This document shows positions 1 to 5,172 of a stretch of DNA of 26,256 nt, piece by piece; the stretch's first letter is position 1; each line of letters begins with the position of its first letter. The notes under the pieces are model-generated. The model saw only the letters and a list, made by a program, of their open reading frames with translations. It had not been told where the DNA came from and did not search any database. The stretch is from Fimenecus sp045594645 (GTDB taxonomy: Bacteria > Bacillota > Clostridia > Oscillospirales > Acutalibacteraceae): the NCBI GenBank assembly GCA_045594645.1, contig JAZNYY010000009.1:1-26256 (forward strand), given 5' to 3'. A program made the translations under genes and the position numbers.

Positions 1-94
1 TTTATTATTCAACAAAAATTAAATAAAATGTTCAACAAAATCGTGTTACATTCTTTGTGATGTTTTAACAAAATAAGTTACAAACTGATTACAA

Positions 95-130
95 AAATAA
101 AAAAATCCCCACTCCTATTGGAATGGGGAT
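95..130 (-). terminator. Intrinsic terminator after rplL
   Basis: On the minus strand an 11-bp stem (105-115 with 120-130, one G.U pair, 4-nt loop) is followed by a run of seven T and further T-rich sequence. It lies 20 nt past the rplL stop, so it should end the rplJ-rplL transcript. In many Firmicutes rpoB follows rplL; any gene there lies beyond position 1. I saw no convincing promoter in 1-94. Confidence 0.9.
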
Positions 131-149
131 AATTTTGTTTAAACTTAAA

Positions 150-527
150 TTATTTAAGAGTAACTTTAGCGCCAACTTCTTCAAGCTTAGCTTTGATGCT
201 TTCAGCATCTTCCTTAGAAGCAGCTTCCTTAAGTACCTTAGGAGCACCGTCAACAACAGCCTTTGCTTCTGCAAGACCAAGACCTGTAACTTCACGAACT
301 GCCTTGATAACCTTAATCTTTTCTGCGCCAACTTCTGTAAGTTCAACGTCGAATTCTGTCTTTTCTTCAGCTGCTGCTGCGCCACCTGCTGCGGGTGCTG
401 CTACTGCTACTGCTGCTGCGGCTGATACGCCAAATTCTTCTTCTACTGCTTTAACGAGCTCTGAAAGCTCAAGAACTGTAAGAACCTTAAGTTCTTCTAC
501 GATTGCCATAACTTTCTCTGATGCCAT
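150..527 (-). CDS. rplL: 50S ribosomal protein L7/L12
   Basis: Stalk protein of the large ribosomal subunit, which recruits and stimulates translational GTPases. The 125-residue product has the normal family layout. A helical N-terminal dimerisation domain (about residues 1-35) binds L10, an Ala/Gly-rich hinge follows (about 36-55), and the globular C-terminal domain carries the conserved EKIKVIKAVREVTGLGLAEAK segment that contacts elongation factors. The ATG start is set by a GGAGG 10 nt upstream. It lies 52 nt downstream of rplJ and ends at a strong terminator, so rplJ and rplL form one transcription unit governed by the L10 leader. Nothing is unusual in the protein. Confidence 0.98.
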   Translation of the reverse strand: MASEKVMAIVEELKVLTVLELSELVKAVEEEFGVSAAAAVAVAAPAAGGAAAAEEKTEFDVELTEVGAEKIKVIKAVREVTGLGLAEAKAVVDGAPKVLKEAASKEDAESIKAKLEEVGAKVTLK

Positions 528-579
528 GGTAATTTACCTCCAAATTTTTTACAAATATTTTTTAAGTTTAATTTTTTAA

Positions 580-1095
580 TTATTCAGCAACGGGTGCTGC
601 TTCACCATCTTTGTCAACAATAGCCTGTACGGCACGGGCAAAAGATGCGATAGGTGCGTTGAACGCACTGAGAACTGTTGCGAGCAATACTTCTCTTGAA
701 GGAAGCTTTGCGAGCTCTGTAAGCTTTTCAAGGCTGATAACCTCGTCATCAAGGTAACCTGTCTTAAGCTTGAAGTTTTCGCTCTTGTCAGCATACTTAC
801 CAAGAATTCTTGCAGCTGCAACATAGTCATCCTTACTTGTAGCAATAGCAGTTGTTCCCTCAAGGGCACCGCTCATGTCAGCAAGGCTTGTTCCGTCGAT
901 GGCTCTGCCGAGAATTGTGTTCTTTACAACTGTGTATTCAACACCTGCTTCACGGAGCTCTTTACGAAGCTTTGTATCGTCTTCAACTGTGATGCCCTTG
1001 TAATCAACAACAACACCTGCGATTGAAGCGTCAAGTCTTTCTTTAAGAGCAGCCACCTGCTGTTTCTTTAATTCTAAAACCTTCTCGCTTGGCAA
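580..1095 (-). CDS. rplJ: 50S ribosomal protein L10
   Basis: L10 anchors the L7/L12 dimers to 23S rRNA and, in the known L10 leader system, the L10-L12 complex binds its own mRNA leader to repress synthesis. The product is 171 residues, normal for the family, beginning MPSEKVLELKKQQVAALKER and containing the typical VVDYKGITVEDDTKLRKELREAGVEY core; the C-terminal helix (about 135-165) is the L12-binding arm. The start codon is TTG, chosen because AGGAGG lies 9 nt upstream (1105-1110) and no ATG in frame is better placed. It is preceded by its own promoter and a structured leader, so it is expressed separately from rplK-rplA. Confidence 0.97.
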   Translation of the reverse strand: MPSEKVLELKKQQVAALKERLDASIAGVVVDYKGITVEDDTKLRKELREAGVEYTVVKNTILGRAIDGTSLADMSGALEGTTAIATSKDDYVAAARILGKYADKSENFKLKTGYLDDEVISLEKLTELAKLPSREVLLATVLSAFNAPIASFARAVQAIVDKDGEAAPVAE

Positions 1096-1140
1096 ACGAT
1101 TTCACCTCCTGTTATTAAATTCAAAAACGCTTGCAAGGAG

Positions 1141-1260
1141 AAAAAATATGCCCTTTCTGCAAAGACAGAAAAGGCATAGGAACATTTTAAATAAATGCTG
1201 ATATCCTCGGTAGGCAGTAAAAACTTTTACGCAAAATGCACCTACTGTCTTTGGCAAGCT
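1141..1260 (-). promoter_or_regulatory. L10 leader with transcription attenuator
   Basis: This is the 5' untranslated region of rplJ-rplL. Reading on the minus strand, the leader has an upstream arm with GTAGG pairing to CCTAC around a GTAAAA/TTTTAC inner stem. It ends in a 12-bp hairpin (1148-1159 with 1166-1177, one G.U) followed by ATTTTTT at 1141-1147, an intrinsic terminator upstream of the TTG start. A 9-nt sequence early in the leader (1245-1253, CAAAGACAG on the minus strand) is exactly complementary to CTGTCTTTG in the terminator arm/loop (1160-1168). It can therefore act as an antiterminator. This matches the known Firmicutes scheme in which L10(L12)4 binding favours termination. 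Pairings were found by eye. Confidence 0.85.
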
Positions 1261-1262
1261 TT

Positions 1263-1294
1263 ATTATACTAACACACCCCGCGGGGTTTGTCAA
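1263..1294 (-). promoter_or_regulatory. Promoter of rplJ-rplL
   Basis: TTGACA (1289-1294) is followed after 17 nt by TAGTAT (1266-1271); a perfect TATAAT (1263-1268) overlaps it but at 20-nt spacing. The spacer contains the palindrome CCCCGCGGGG. The promoter sits in the short gap after the rplA stop codon and directly precedes the L10 leader. Confidence 0.8.
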
Positions 1295-1305
1295 GTATTA
1301 TTTAA

Positions 1306-2013
1306 TTATTCAGCAACAACAACTGCTGTGAACTTGTTGGGGTTAATCTTAACGCCGGGACCCATTGTTGAAGCAACTGCTACAGACTTGATGTACTGAC
1401 CTTTAGTTGCTGCGGGCTTAGCCTTAACGATAGCCTCCATAAGTGCGTCAAGGTTTTCCTTAAGCTTTTCTGAGCCGAATGAAACCTTACCGATGGGGCA
1501 GTGAATGATGTTTGTTTTGTCAAGACGGTACTCAATCTTACCTGCTTTAGCTTCTGTAACAGCCTTAGCAACATCAGGAGTAACTGTACCTGCCTTGGGG
1601 CTGGGCATAAGTCCGCGAGGACCAAGAACCTTACCAAGACGACCAACAAGACCCATCATATCAGGACTTGCAACGCAAACATCGAAGTCCATAAAGCCTT
1701 CCTGAATTCTTGCAACGAGGTCTTCAGCACCTACAACCTCAGCACCTGCTGCTGCAGCTGCGTCAGCCTTATCGCCCTTTGCGAAAACTGCTACTCTAAC
1801 ATTTTTACCTGTACCGTTAGGAAGAACAACAGCGCCTCTAACCTGCTGGTCAGCGTGACGAGAGTCAACACCAAGGCGAACATGAAGTTCAACTGTCTCA
1901 TCAAATTTTGCAGTAGAAGCCTTTACAGCAATGTCAAGAGCTTCTGCTGTATCATAAAGTTTTGTTCTGTCGATGAGCTTTGAGCTCTCAACATATTTCT
2001 TTCCATGTTTCAT
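1306..2013 (-). CDS. rplA: 50S ribosomal protein L1
   Basis: L1 forms the mobile stalk that helps release deacylated tRNA from the E site; in several bacteria it also represses its operon by binding mRNA. The 235-residue length is typical. Recognisable segments include MKHGKKYVESSKLIDRTKLY at the N terminus, FDETVELHVRLGVDSRHADQ, the domain II segment GAVVLPNGTGKNVRVAVF, and MMGLVGRLGKVLGPRGLMPSPKAGTV, which is diagnostic. A GGAGG lies upstream of the ATG. It follows rplK by 62 nt; that gap carries a candidate L1-binding structure (separate entry). No terminator follows it; the rplJ promoter comes directly after. Confidence 0.98.
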   Translation of the reverse strand: MKHGKKYVESSKLIDRTKLYDTAEALDIAVKASTAKFDETVELHVRLGVDSRHADQQVRGAVVLPNGTGKNVRVAVFAKGDKADAAAAAGAEVVGAEDLVARIQEGFMDFDVCVASPDMMGLVGRLGKVLGPRGLMPSPKAGTVTPDVAKAVTEAKAGKIEYRLDKTNIIHCPIGKVSFGSEKLKENLDALMEAIVKAKPAATKGQYIKSVAVASTMGPGVKINPNKFTAVVVAE

Positions 2014-2050
2014 AATTCAAAATTCCTCCAAAAAAGTGGTTAATCGGATT

Positions 2051-2079
2051 CTGATTTTTCCTCCCACAAGGAGAATCAG
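2051..2079 (-). promoter_or_regulatory. Candidate intercistronic RNA structure rplK-rplA
   Basis: Minus-strand CTGATT and AATCAG pair around an inner CTCC/GGAG stem, just after the rplK stop codon. The 10-mer TTCCTCCCAC (plus strand, 2058-2067) occurs again exactly at 2551-2560 in the rplK leader. A shared element in the two gaps of the L11-L1 operon fits an L1 target, but that is an inference. Confidence 0.35.
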
Positions 2080-2501
2080 TCTACTACAGTAACGCCCATG
2101 CTGCGTGCTGTACCAGCAATCATGCTCATTGCAGTTTCTACTGTTGCAGCGTTAAGGTCGGGCATTTTCTGCTCTGCGATTTTTCTAATCTGCTCTTTTG
2201 TGATAGTAGCTACCTTTGTTCTGTTGGGAACACCTGAACCGCTATCAATTCCGCAAGCCTTCTTAATAAGAACTGCTGCGGGAGGAGTCTTTGTTACGAA
2301 TGTGAATGTACGGTCTGCATAAACCGTAATAACAACAGGGATAATAAGACCCATGTCGTTCTTTGTGCGCTCATTGAATTCCTTTGTGAACGCCATAATG
2401 TTAACGCCGTGCTGACCAAGAGCTGGTCCTACGGGGGGAGCCGGTGTTGCTTTTCCGGCAGGGATTTGAAGCTTAATAAAGCCTACTACTTTCTGAGCCA
2501 T
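2076..2501 (-). CDS. rplK: 50S ribosomal protein L11
   Basis: L11 binds the GTPase-associated region of 23S rRNA and is needed for elongation factor function and stringent signalling. The product from the ATG at 2501 is 141 residues, the standard length, beginning MAQKVVGFIKLQIPAGKATP. It contains the hallmark PPVGPALGQHGVNIMAFTKEFN and the C-terminal RNA-binding domain with KEQIRKIAEQKMPDLNA and GTARSMGVTV. The frame stays open upstream, but GGAGGTG lies directly ahead of this ATG and family alignment starts here, so I reject the longer form. It lies downstream of nusG after a 118-nt structured leader and upstream of rplA. Confidence 0.97.
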   Translation of the reverse strand: MAQKVVGFIKLQIPAGKATPAPPVGPALGQHGVNIMAFTKEFNERTKNDMGLIIPVVITVYADRTFTFVTKTPPAAVLIKKACGIDSGSGVPNRTKVATITKEQIRKIAEQKMPDLNAATVETAMSMIAGTARSMGVTVVD

Positions 2502-2520
2502 TTTTAGCACCTCCAAAATT

Positions 2521-2561
2521 CGTGGTATGGCGGAACGGACAGCTCTTCCATTCCTCCCACG
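2521..2561 (-). promoter_or_regulatory. Candidate L1 operator in the rplK leader
   Basis: On the minus strand CGTGG (2557-2561) pairs with CCACG (2521-2525). Inside this an 8-bp stem (2547-2554 with 2532-2539, one G.U) closes a 7-nt loop, leaving an asymmetric internal loop between the two stems. L1 is known to recognise two stems joined by an asymmetric loop, in 23S rRNA and in L11-operon leaders. The call as an L1 site is inference. Confidence 0.45.
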
Positions 2562-2601
2562 ACGCTTTGACAAAAGCGTCATAAAAAGCGTATTTTACGC
2601 T
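2561..2601 (-). terminator. Tandem hairpins after nusG
   Basis: Two hairpins follow nusG on the minus strand. The first is AGCGTA/TACGCT (2587-2601), 6 bp with a 3-nt loop followed by TTTTA. The second is an 8-bp GACGCTTT/AAAGCGTC stem with a 4-nt loop (2561-2580). The first could be a weak terminator or attenuator between nusG and rplK. The U-run is short, so substantial read-through is likely. Confidence 0.4.
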
Positions 2602-2619
2602 GATTACCAAATTAATAAA

Positions 2620-3177
2620 TTAGTCCTCGACCTTTTCAACCTGGTCGAGCTCAAGGTCAACGGGTGTTTCACGACCGAGCATTGAAATAACAACACATAC
2701 TGAATTGTTATCAACATCAAGCTCGCGTACTGTACCGATGATGCCTTCAAACGCACCGTCGATAATTGTAACCATATCATTAACCTCATAGTCGATTTTA
2801 ACGACTTTCTTTTCAACGCCCATTGCATAAACCTCTGCATCTGTGAGAGGCACGGGTTTACTCTCGGGGCCAACGAAGCCTGTAACACCGCGAGTATTGC
2901 GGATAACATACCAGGTATCGTCTGTCATTTCAAGGTCGCCTGTGTCTTCGTCTTCAAAAACTGCAACCTTAACCATTACATAGCCGGGGAAAATTTTTCT
3001 TTCAACTTCCCTTTTCTTATCATCCTTGATTTCAGTAACGATTTCTGTAGGAACCTTTACCTCAAGAATGAGGTCATGCATTTTACGGTTTTCAACAATC
3101 TTTTCGATGTTAGTTGCTACTTTATTCTCATAACCTGAATAGGTATGCACTACATACCATTTGGAGATTTCTGCCAT
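2620..3177 (-). CDS. nusG: Transcription termination/antitermination protein NusG
   Basis: NusG binds RNA polymerase and modulates pausing, and in many bacteria links to Rho or the ribosome. The 185-residue product has the NGN domain (about 1-115) with the characteristic KWYVVHTYSGYENKVATNI start and KIFPGYVMVKV strand. The C-terminal KOW domain (about 130-180) includes NDMVTIIDGAFEGIIGTV. The start ATG is preceded by AAAGGAG. It lies 18 nt after secE in the classic secE-nusG pair, co-directional with rpmG upstream and rplK downstream. It looks intact and ordinary. Confidence 0.98.
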   Translation of the reverse strand: MAEISKWYVVHTYSGYENKVATNIEKIVENRKMHDLILEVKVPTEIVTEIKDDKKREVERKIFPGYVMVKVAVFEDEDTGDLEMTDDTWYVIRNTRGVTGFVGPESKPVPLTDAEVYAMGVEKKVVKIDYEVNDMVTIIDGAFEGIIGTVRELDVDNNSVCVVISMLGRETPVDLELDQVEKVED

Positions 3178-3195
3178 AACTTAATCTCCTTTCGA

Positions 3196-3516
3196 TTATT
3201 TCATTAAGAACAAATTAATCATTTCTTTTGTTGTAGCTTCGTCCTGTGAATTTGCAAGACCTACAAGTGCGTCAATAATTGAAGAAAGACCTGTGTCAAT
3301 TCCAAAAAGGACAACACCTACGATTGCTACGATAACAATAACAACAATAGAATTGTTAAGAACTGTTTTACCAGATGGCCATGTGACTTTTTTCCACTCG
3401 CCCTTGAAGTCTTTAAAGAACTTTTTGATTGCGGGACCTGCTTTTTTCTCTTTTTTCTTTGCAGGAGCCTTGTCCTTTTTTACCTCAGCAGTGGTCTTTT
3501 CTTTCTTGTCAGACAT
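3196..3516 (-). CDS. secE: Preprotein translocase subunit SecE
   Basis: SecE is the clamp subunit of the SecYEG membrane channel for protein export. The 106-residue product has a long Lys-rich, presumably cytoplasmic N-terminal extension (about 1-30), then the conserved amphipathic helix KKFFKDFKGEWKKVTWPSGKTVLNN. A single membrane helix follows (about 57-76, SIVVIVIVAIVGVVLFGIDT), then a short tail. This is the one-helix form usual in Gram-positives. GGAGG precedes the ATG. It sits 16 nt downstream of rpmG and 18 nt upstream of nusG, so all three are probably cotranscribed. Confidence 0.95.
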   Translation of the reverse strand: MSDKKEKTTAEVKKDKAPAKKKEKKAGPAIKKFFKDFKGEWKKVTWPSGKTVLNNSIVVIVIVAIVGVVLFGIDTGLSSIIDALVGLANSQDEATTKEMINLFLMK

Positions 3517-3532
3517 TTCACTAACCTCCGGA

Positions 3533-3682
3533 TTACTTTGTTTCCCTATGAAGAGTGTGTTTCTTGCAGAATCTGCAGTACTTGTTCATCTCGAGTCTGT
3601 CGGGAGTGTTCTTCTTGTTTTTCTTTGTGTTGTAGTTGCGCTGTTTGCACTCTGTGCAAGCTAATGTGATTTTTACTCTCAT
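3533..3682 (-). CDS. rpmG: 50S ribosomal protein L33
   Basis: A 49-codon gene found by reading the minus strand. The product begins MRVKITLACTECKQRNYNT and ends RFCKKHTLHRETK. L33 is a small large-subunit protein. This one keeps both Cys pairs (CTEC and CRFC), so it is the zinc-binding (C+) form, normally made when zinc is sufficient. The ATG is preceded by GGAGG (AACGGAGGTGCCGAAC region). Its place immediately before secE-nusG is typical of Firmicutes. A consensus promoter lies about 115 nt upstream. Confidence 0.95.
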   Translation of the reverse strand: MRVKITLACTECKQRNYNTKKNKKNTPDRLEMNKYCRFCKKHTLHRETK

Positions 3683-3704
3683 TGTTCGGCACCTCCGTTA
3701 ATGT

Positions 3705-3729
3705 GTTATCTGAAAAATCAGCAGATAAC
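3705..3729 (-). promoter_or_regulatory. Hairpin in the rpmG leader
   Basis: GTTATCTG (minus strand 3722-3729) pairs with CAGATAAC (3705-3712), an 8-bp stem with a 9-nt loop a short distance upstream of the L33 ribosome binding site. No T-run follows, so it is not a terminator; a role in mRNA stability or translation is possible. Confidence 0.45.
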
Positions 3730-3795
3730 TTGTGTATAGCCTTCCTCAAGAAAAAATGGGCACAAAAATAAAGCCCTCTTTTTCGAGGTATCGGT

Positions 3796-3824
3796 ATTGT
3801 AACATAATGTCAAATGGTTGTCAA
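3796..3824 (-). promoter_or_regulatory. Promoter of rpmG-secE-nusG
   Basis: TTGACA (3819-3824), 17-nt spacer, TACAAT (3796-3801) on the minus strand. It is the only strong promoter upstream of rpmG and probably drives rpmG-secE-nusG and, by read-through, rplK-rplA. Confidence 0.85.
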
Positions 3825-3847
3825 TAGGGATTTGGAAATATTTTTTG

Positions 3848-3902
3848 AATTCGAAATTCGTAATTCGTAATGCGAAATTATGGCGGGAGCTGAGCCCCCG
3901 CC
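3848..3902. repeat. Heptamer array plus GC palindrome
   Basis: Five tandem 7-mers related to AATTCGT (3848-3882) abut a palindrome at 3882-3902 (GGCGGG/CCCGCC arms with an inner GC/GC pair). The palindrome lies just past the deacetylase stop codon. It lacks a T-run in that direction, so it may protect the mRNA 3' end rather than terminate efficiently. Similar 7-mer arrays occur at 11964-11991 and 22088-22129. Confidence 0.6.
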
Positions 3903-3908
3903 TTACTA

Positions 3909-4691
3909 TTATTCTACTATCCATTTTAAATAGGTAAATGGGGTAAAATCGATTATCATATATCTTGGTAATGCATATTTGTTATCGTTTGGGGTCAAGT
4001 GACGGAAATGGTTATAGTCAAAAGCAAGCTTCACGCCAGCCTCATTTAAAACCTCATCAATGCCGTTAACTCGTCTGCCGTATGGAAAGGCAAAATATGT
4101 ATCGTCAATTAAGTTTGTATTAAAATCCGCGAGGAGCTCTTCGTCGGTAAGCTCTTGTATGATTTTACGGTTAATCCCCTCTTTTGATTTACGGTGAAGA
4201 TTGTGAGAATGGGAATAATACTCAACATTTTCGGTATTCACAATATCTTCTGTCTTTAGGAATTTTTCTTTATCGTCAGTTAAGTGCTTGCCGATTACAA
4301 AGCAAGTACCTTTGAAGTCATATTTTTCTAAAATTGGTTTTACCACATCATTGAAATTCTTATAGCCGTCATCAAATGTGAGAGCAACTGATTTTTCGGA
4401 GATTTTGAGCTCACCGTTGATATAAGAATAGACTTCATCCATTGAATATGTAGTAAATCCGTTGTCATAAAGGTATTTTATATGCTTTTCAAACATTGAG
4501 ACGGATATCGTGTAAATATCGTCTTTATAAATTGTTTCTTTTTCGTCATCACTTACCACACCATGATATGCAAGCACGCAAAGTCCGTCGCGGGTGACAT
4601 AATGAGGAATAATTATTTTAACAAGGAAAAGAGCTACAATAGAAAAACATAATATAATCGAAATGACTTTAATTAGTTTTTTTGATTTCAA
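3909..4691 (-). CDS. Membrane-anchored polysaccharide deacetylase (NodB fold)
   Basis: Predicted carbohydrate esterase family 4 enzyme removing N-acetyl groups from a surface polysaccharide or peptidoglycan. The 260-residue product has an uncleaved-looking N-terminal signal anchor (about 9-28), then the NodB domain. Motif 1 is TFDDG at 105-109, with the catalytic-base Asp and metal-binding Asp. Motif 2 is the His cluster HSHNLH at 161-166, and motif 3 is FPYG at 202-205. The early AYHGV (41-45) and late LPRYMI are also common in this family. The start is TTG with GGAGTGAG upstream; no better ATG exists. It stands alone with its own promoter. The substrate cannot be told from the sequence. Confidence 0.85.
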   Translation of the reverse strand: MKSKKLIKVISIILCFSIVALFLVKIIIPHYVTRDGLCVLAYHGVVSDDEKETIYKDDIYTISVSMFEKHIKYLYDNGFTTYSMDEVYSYINGELKISEKSVALTFDDGYKNFNDVVKPILEKYDFKGTCFVIGKHLTDDKEKFLKTEDIVNTENVEYYSHSHNLHRKSKEGINRKIIQELTDEELLADFNTNLIDDTYFAFPYGRRVNGIDEVLNEAGVKLAFDYNHFRHLTPNDNKYALPRYMIIDFTPFTYLKWIVE

Positions 4692-4723
4692 TTAACTCAC
4701 TCCACTTTATATATTACAATTAG

Positions 4724-4752
4724 AATATAGCATTTTCGACAAATATTGTCAA
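4724..4752 (-). promoter_or_regulatory. Promoter of the polysaccharide deacetylase
   Basis: TTGACA (4747-4752), 17-nt spacer, TATATT (4724-4729) on the minus strand, about 33 nt upstream of the TTG start. Confidence 0.8.
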
Positions 4753-4768
4753 TTTTCGAGGTTTACCA

Positions 4769-4829
4769 CCTCATCCACCGCCTTCCATCAACGCTGACAC
4801 ATTGTCACCTCCCTTTGACAAGGGAGGCT
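4769..4829. repeat. Short palindromic intergenic repeat (family A)
   Basis: A 61-bp unit with CCTCCATCA-like left part and an 8-bp hairpin CCTCCCTT/AAGGGAGG (4808-4827). Related copies occur at about 12021-12073, 14491-14538, 14562-14612, 14987-15040 and 20564-20608. The rest of the gap 4830-4910 holds no clear element. Confidence 0.7.
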
Positions 4830-4910
4830 CAAATATGACTAAATATTATAGTATATTAAATTTGCCTTTTTATTTATTTTGACAAAAGTGGATTTTTTGC
4901 AGTTTTTTTA

Positions 4911-4939
4911 TTGACGAGGAATGGGTTTTATGATAAAAT
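4911..4939 (+). promoter_or_regulatory. Promoter of the carA-upstream leader unit
   Basis: TTGACG (4911-4916), 17-nt spacer, TAAAAT (4934-4939), followed within 16 nt by the AAGGAG of the 29-codon frame. Confidence 0.75.
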
Positions 4940-4968
4940 TTTGAAAGTAAATTTAAGGAGTGGCAGTA

Positions 4969-5058
4969 ATGTTGAAAATTCGACAGGCAAAAGCGAATAT
5001 ATATTCGATTTCTGTTGGTATTACTGTTTCTTCTTCTCATTTATTATTTGTTTTTTAA
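4969..5058 (+). CDS. Putative 29-residue leader peptide or small protein upstream of carA
   Basis: ATG start with AAGGAG ending 8 nt upstream, a consensus promoter just before it, and an intrinsic terminator whose stem begins on the last base of its stop codon. The predicted peptide starts MLKIRQAKANIYS and ends SSSHLLFVF. It has no run of Arg codons (one CGA only), so it is not an arginine-type attenuation peptide. The last 20 nt are very T-rich, and the layout resembles UTP-sensing attenuation of E. coli pyrBI, where a translating ribosome prevents the terminator from forming. The alternative is an independent small-protein gene, since carA also has its own promoter downstream. No family is recognised. 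Confidence 0.5.
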   Translation: MLKIRQAKANIYSISVGITVSSSHLLFVF

Positions 5059-5086
5059 GCGACGGAATTTCCGCCGCTATTTTTTT
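5058..5086 (+). terminator. Intrinsic terminator/attenuator before carA
   Basis: AGCG-CGG (5058-5065) pairs with CCG-CGCT (5071-5078), 7 bp plus one A.C mismatch around a 5-nt loop. TATTTTTTT follows. The first stem base is the last base of the 29-codon frame's stop. Confidence 0.8.
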
Positions 5087-5108
5087 GCATTTTTTTACAT
5101 TGTTCTTA

Positions 5109-5137
5109 TTGAACTGTATAAAATAATATAGTATAAT
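5109..5137 (+). promoter_or_regulatory. Promoter of carAB
   Basis: TTGAAC (5109-5114), 17-nt spacer, perfect TATAAT (5132-5137); about 30 nt upstream of the carA TTG start. This suggests carAB does not depend wholly on read-through from the upstream unit. Confidence 0.75.
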
Positions 5138-5172
5138 ATTTGATTAAGATAAACGAAAGGCTGGTGTGAATT

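Noticed and set aside
1..94. rpoB promoter on the minus strand
   Set aside because: The T/A-rich sequence offers several poor -35/-10 combinations and no gene start is visible within the window.
193..579. Antisense frame over rplL (and similar frames over rplA, carB, dnaK, dnaJ)
   Set aside because: These arise from biased codon use in the real genes; no ribosome binding sites, promoters or recognisable domains.
2502..2582. Longer L11 with 27 extra residues
   Set aside because: The extension is basic, unlike any L11, and would overlap the structured leader; GGAGGTG marks the start at 2501.
3546..3749. 67-codon frame over the L33 gene
   Set aside because: It is a frame-shifted shadow of rpmG; the 49-codon frame gives a perfect zinc-type L33.
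3760..3780. Attenuator in the rpmG leader (GGGC...GCCC followed by T-run)
   Set aside because: Only a 4-bp stem with an 11-nt loop, too weak to call a terminator.
3683..3795. tRNA gene upstream of rpmG/secE, as in some Firmicutes
   Set aside because: No cloverleaf or TTCGA-type T-arm could be found; the segment is a leader with small hairpins.
4911..5126. 71-codon frame overlapping the carA leader
   Set aside because: Its start overlaps the -35 box of a good promoter, there is no ribosome binding site, and it runs through the terminator; the 29-codon frame in another register has the proper signals.
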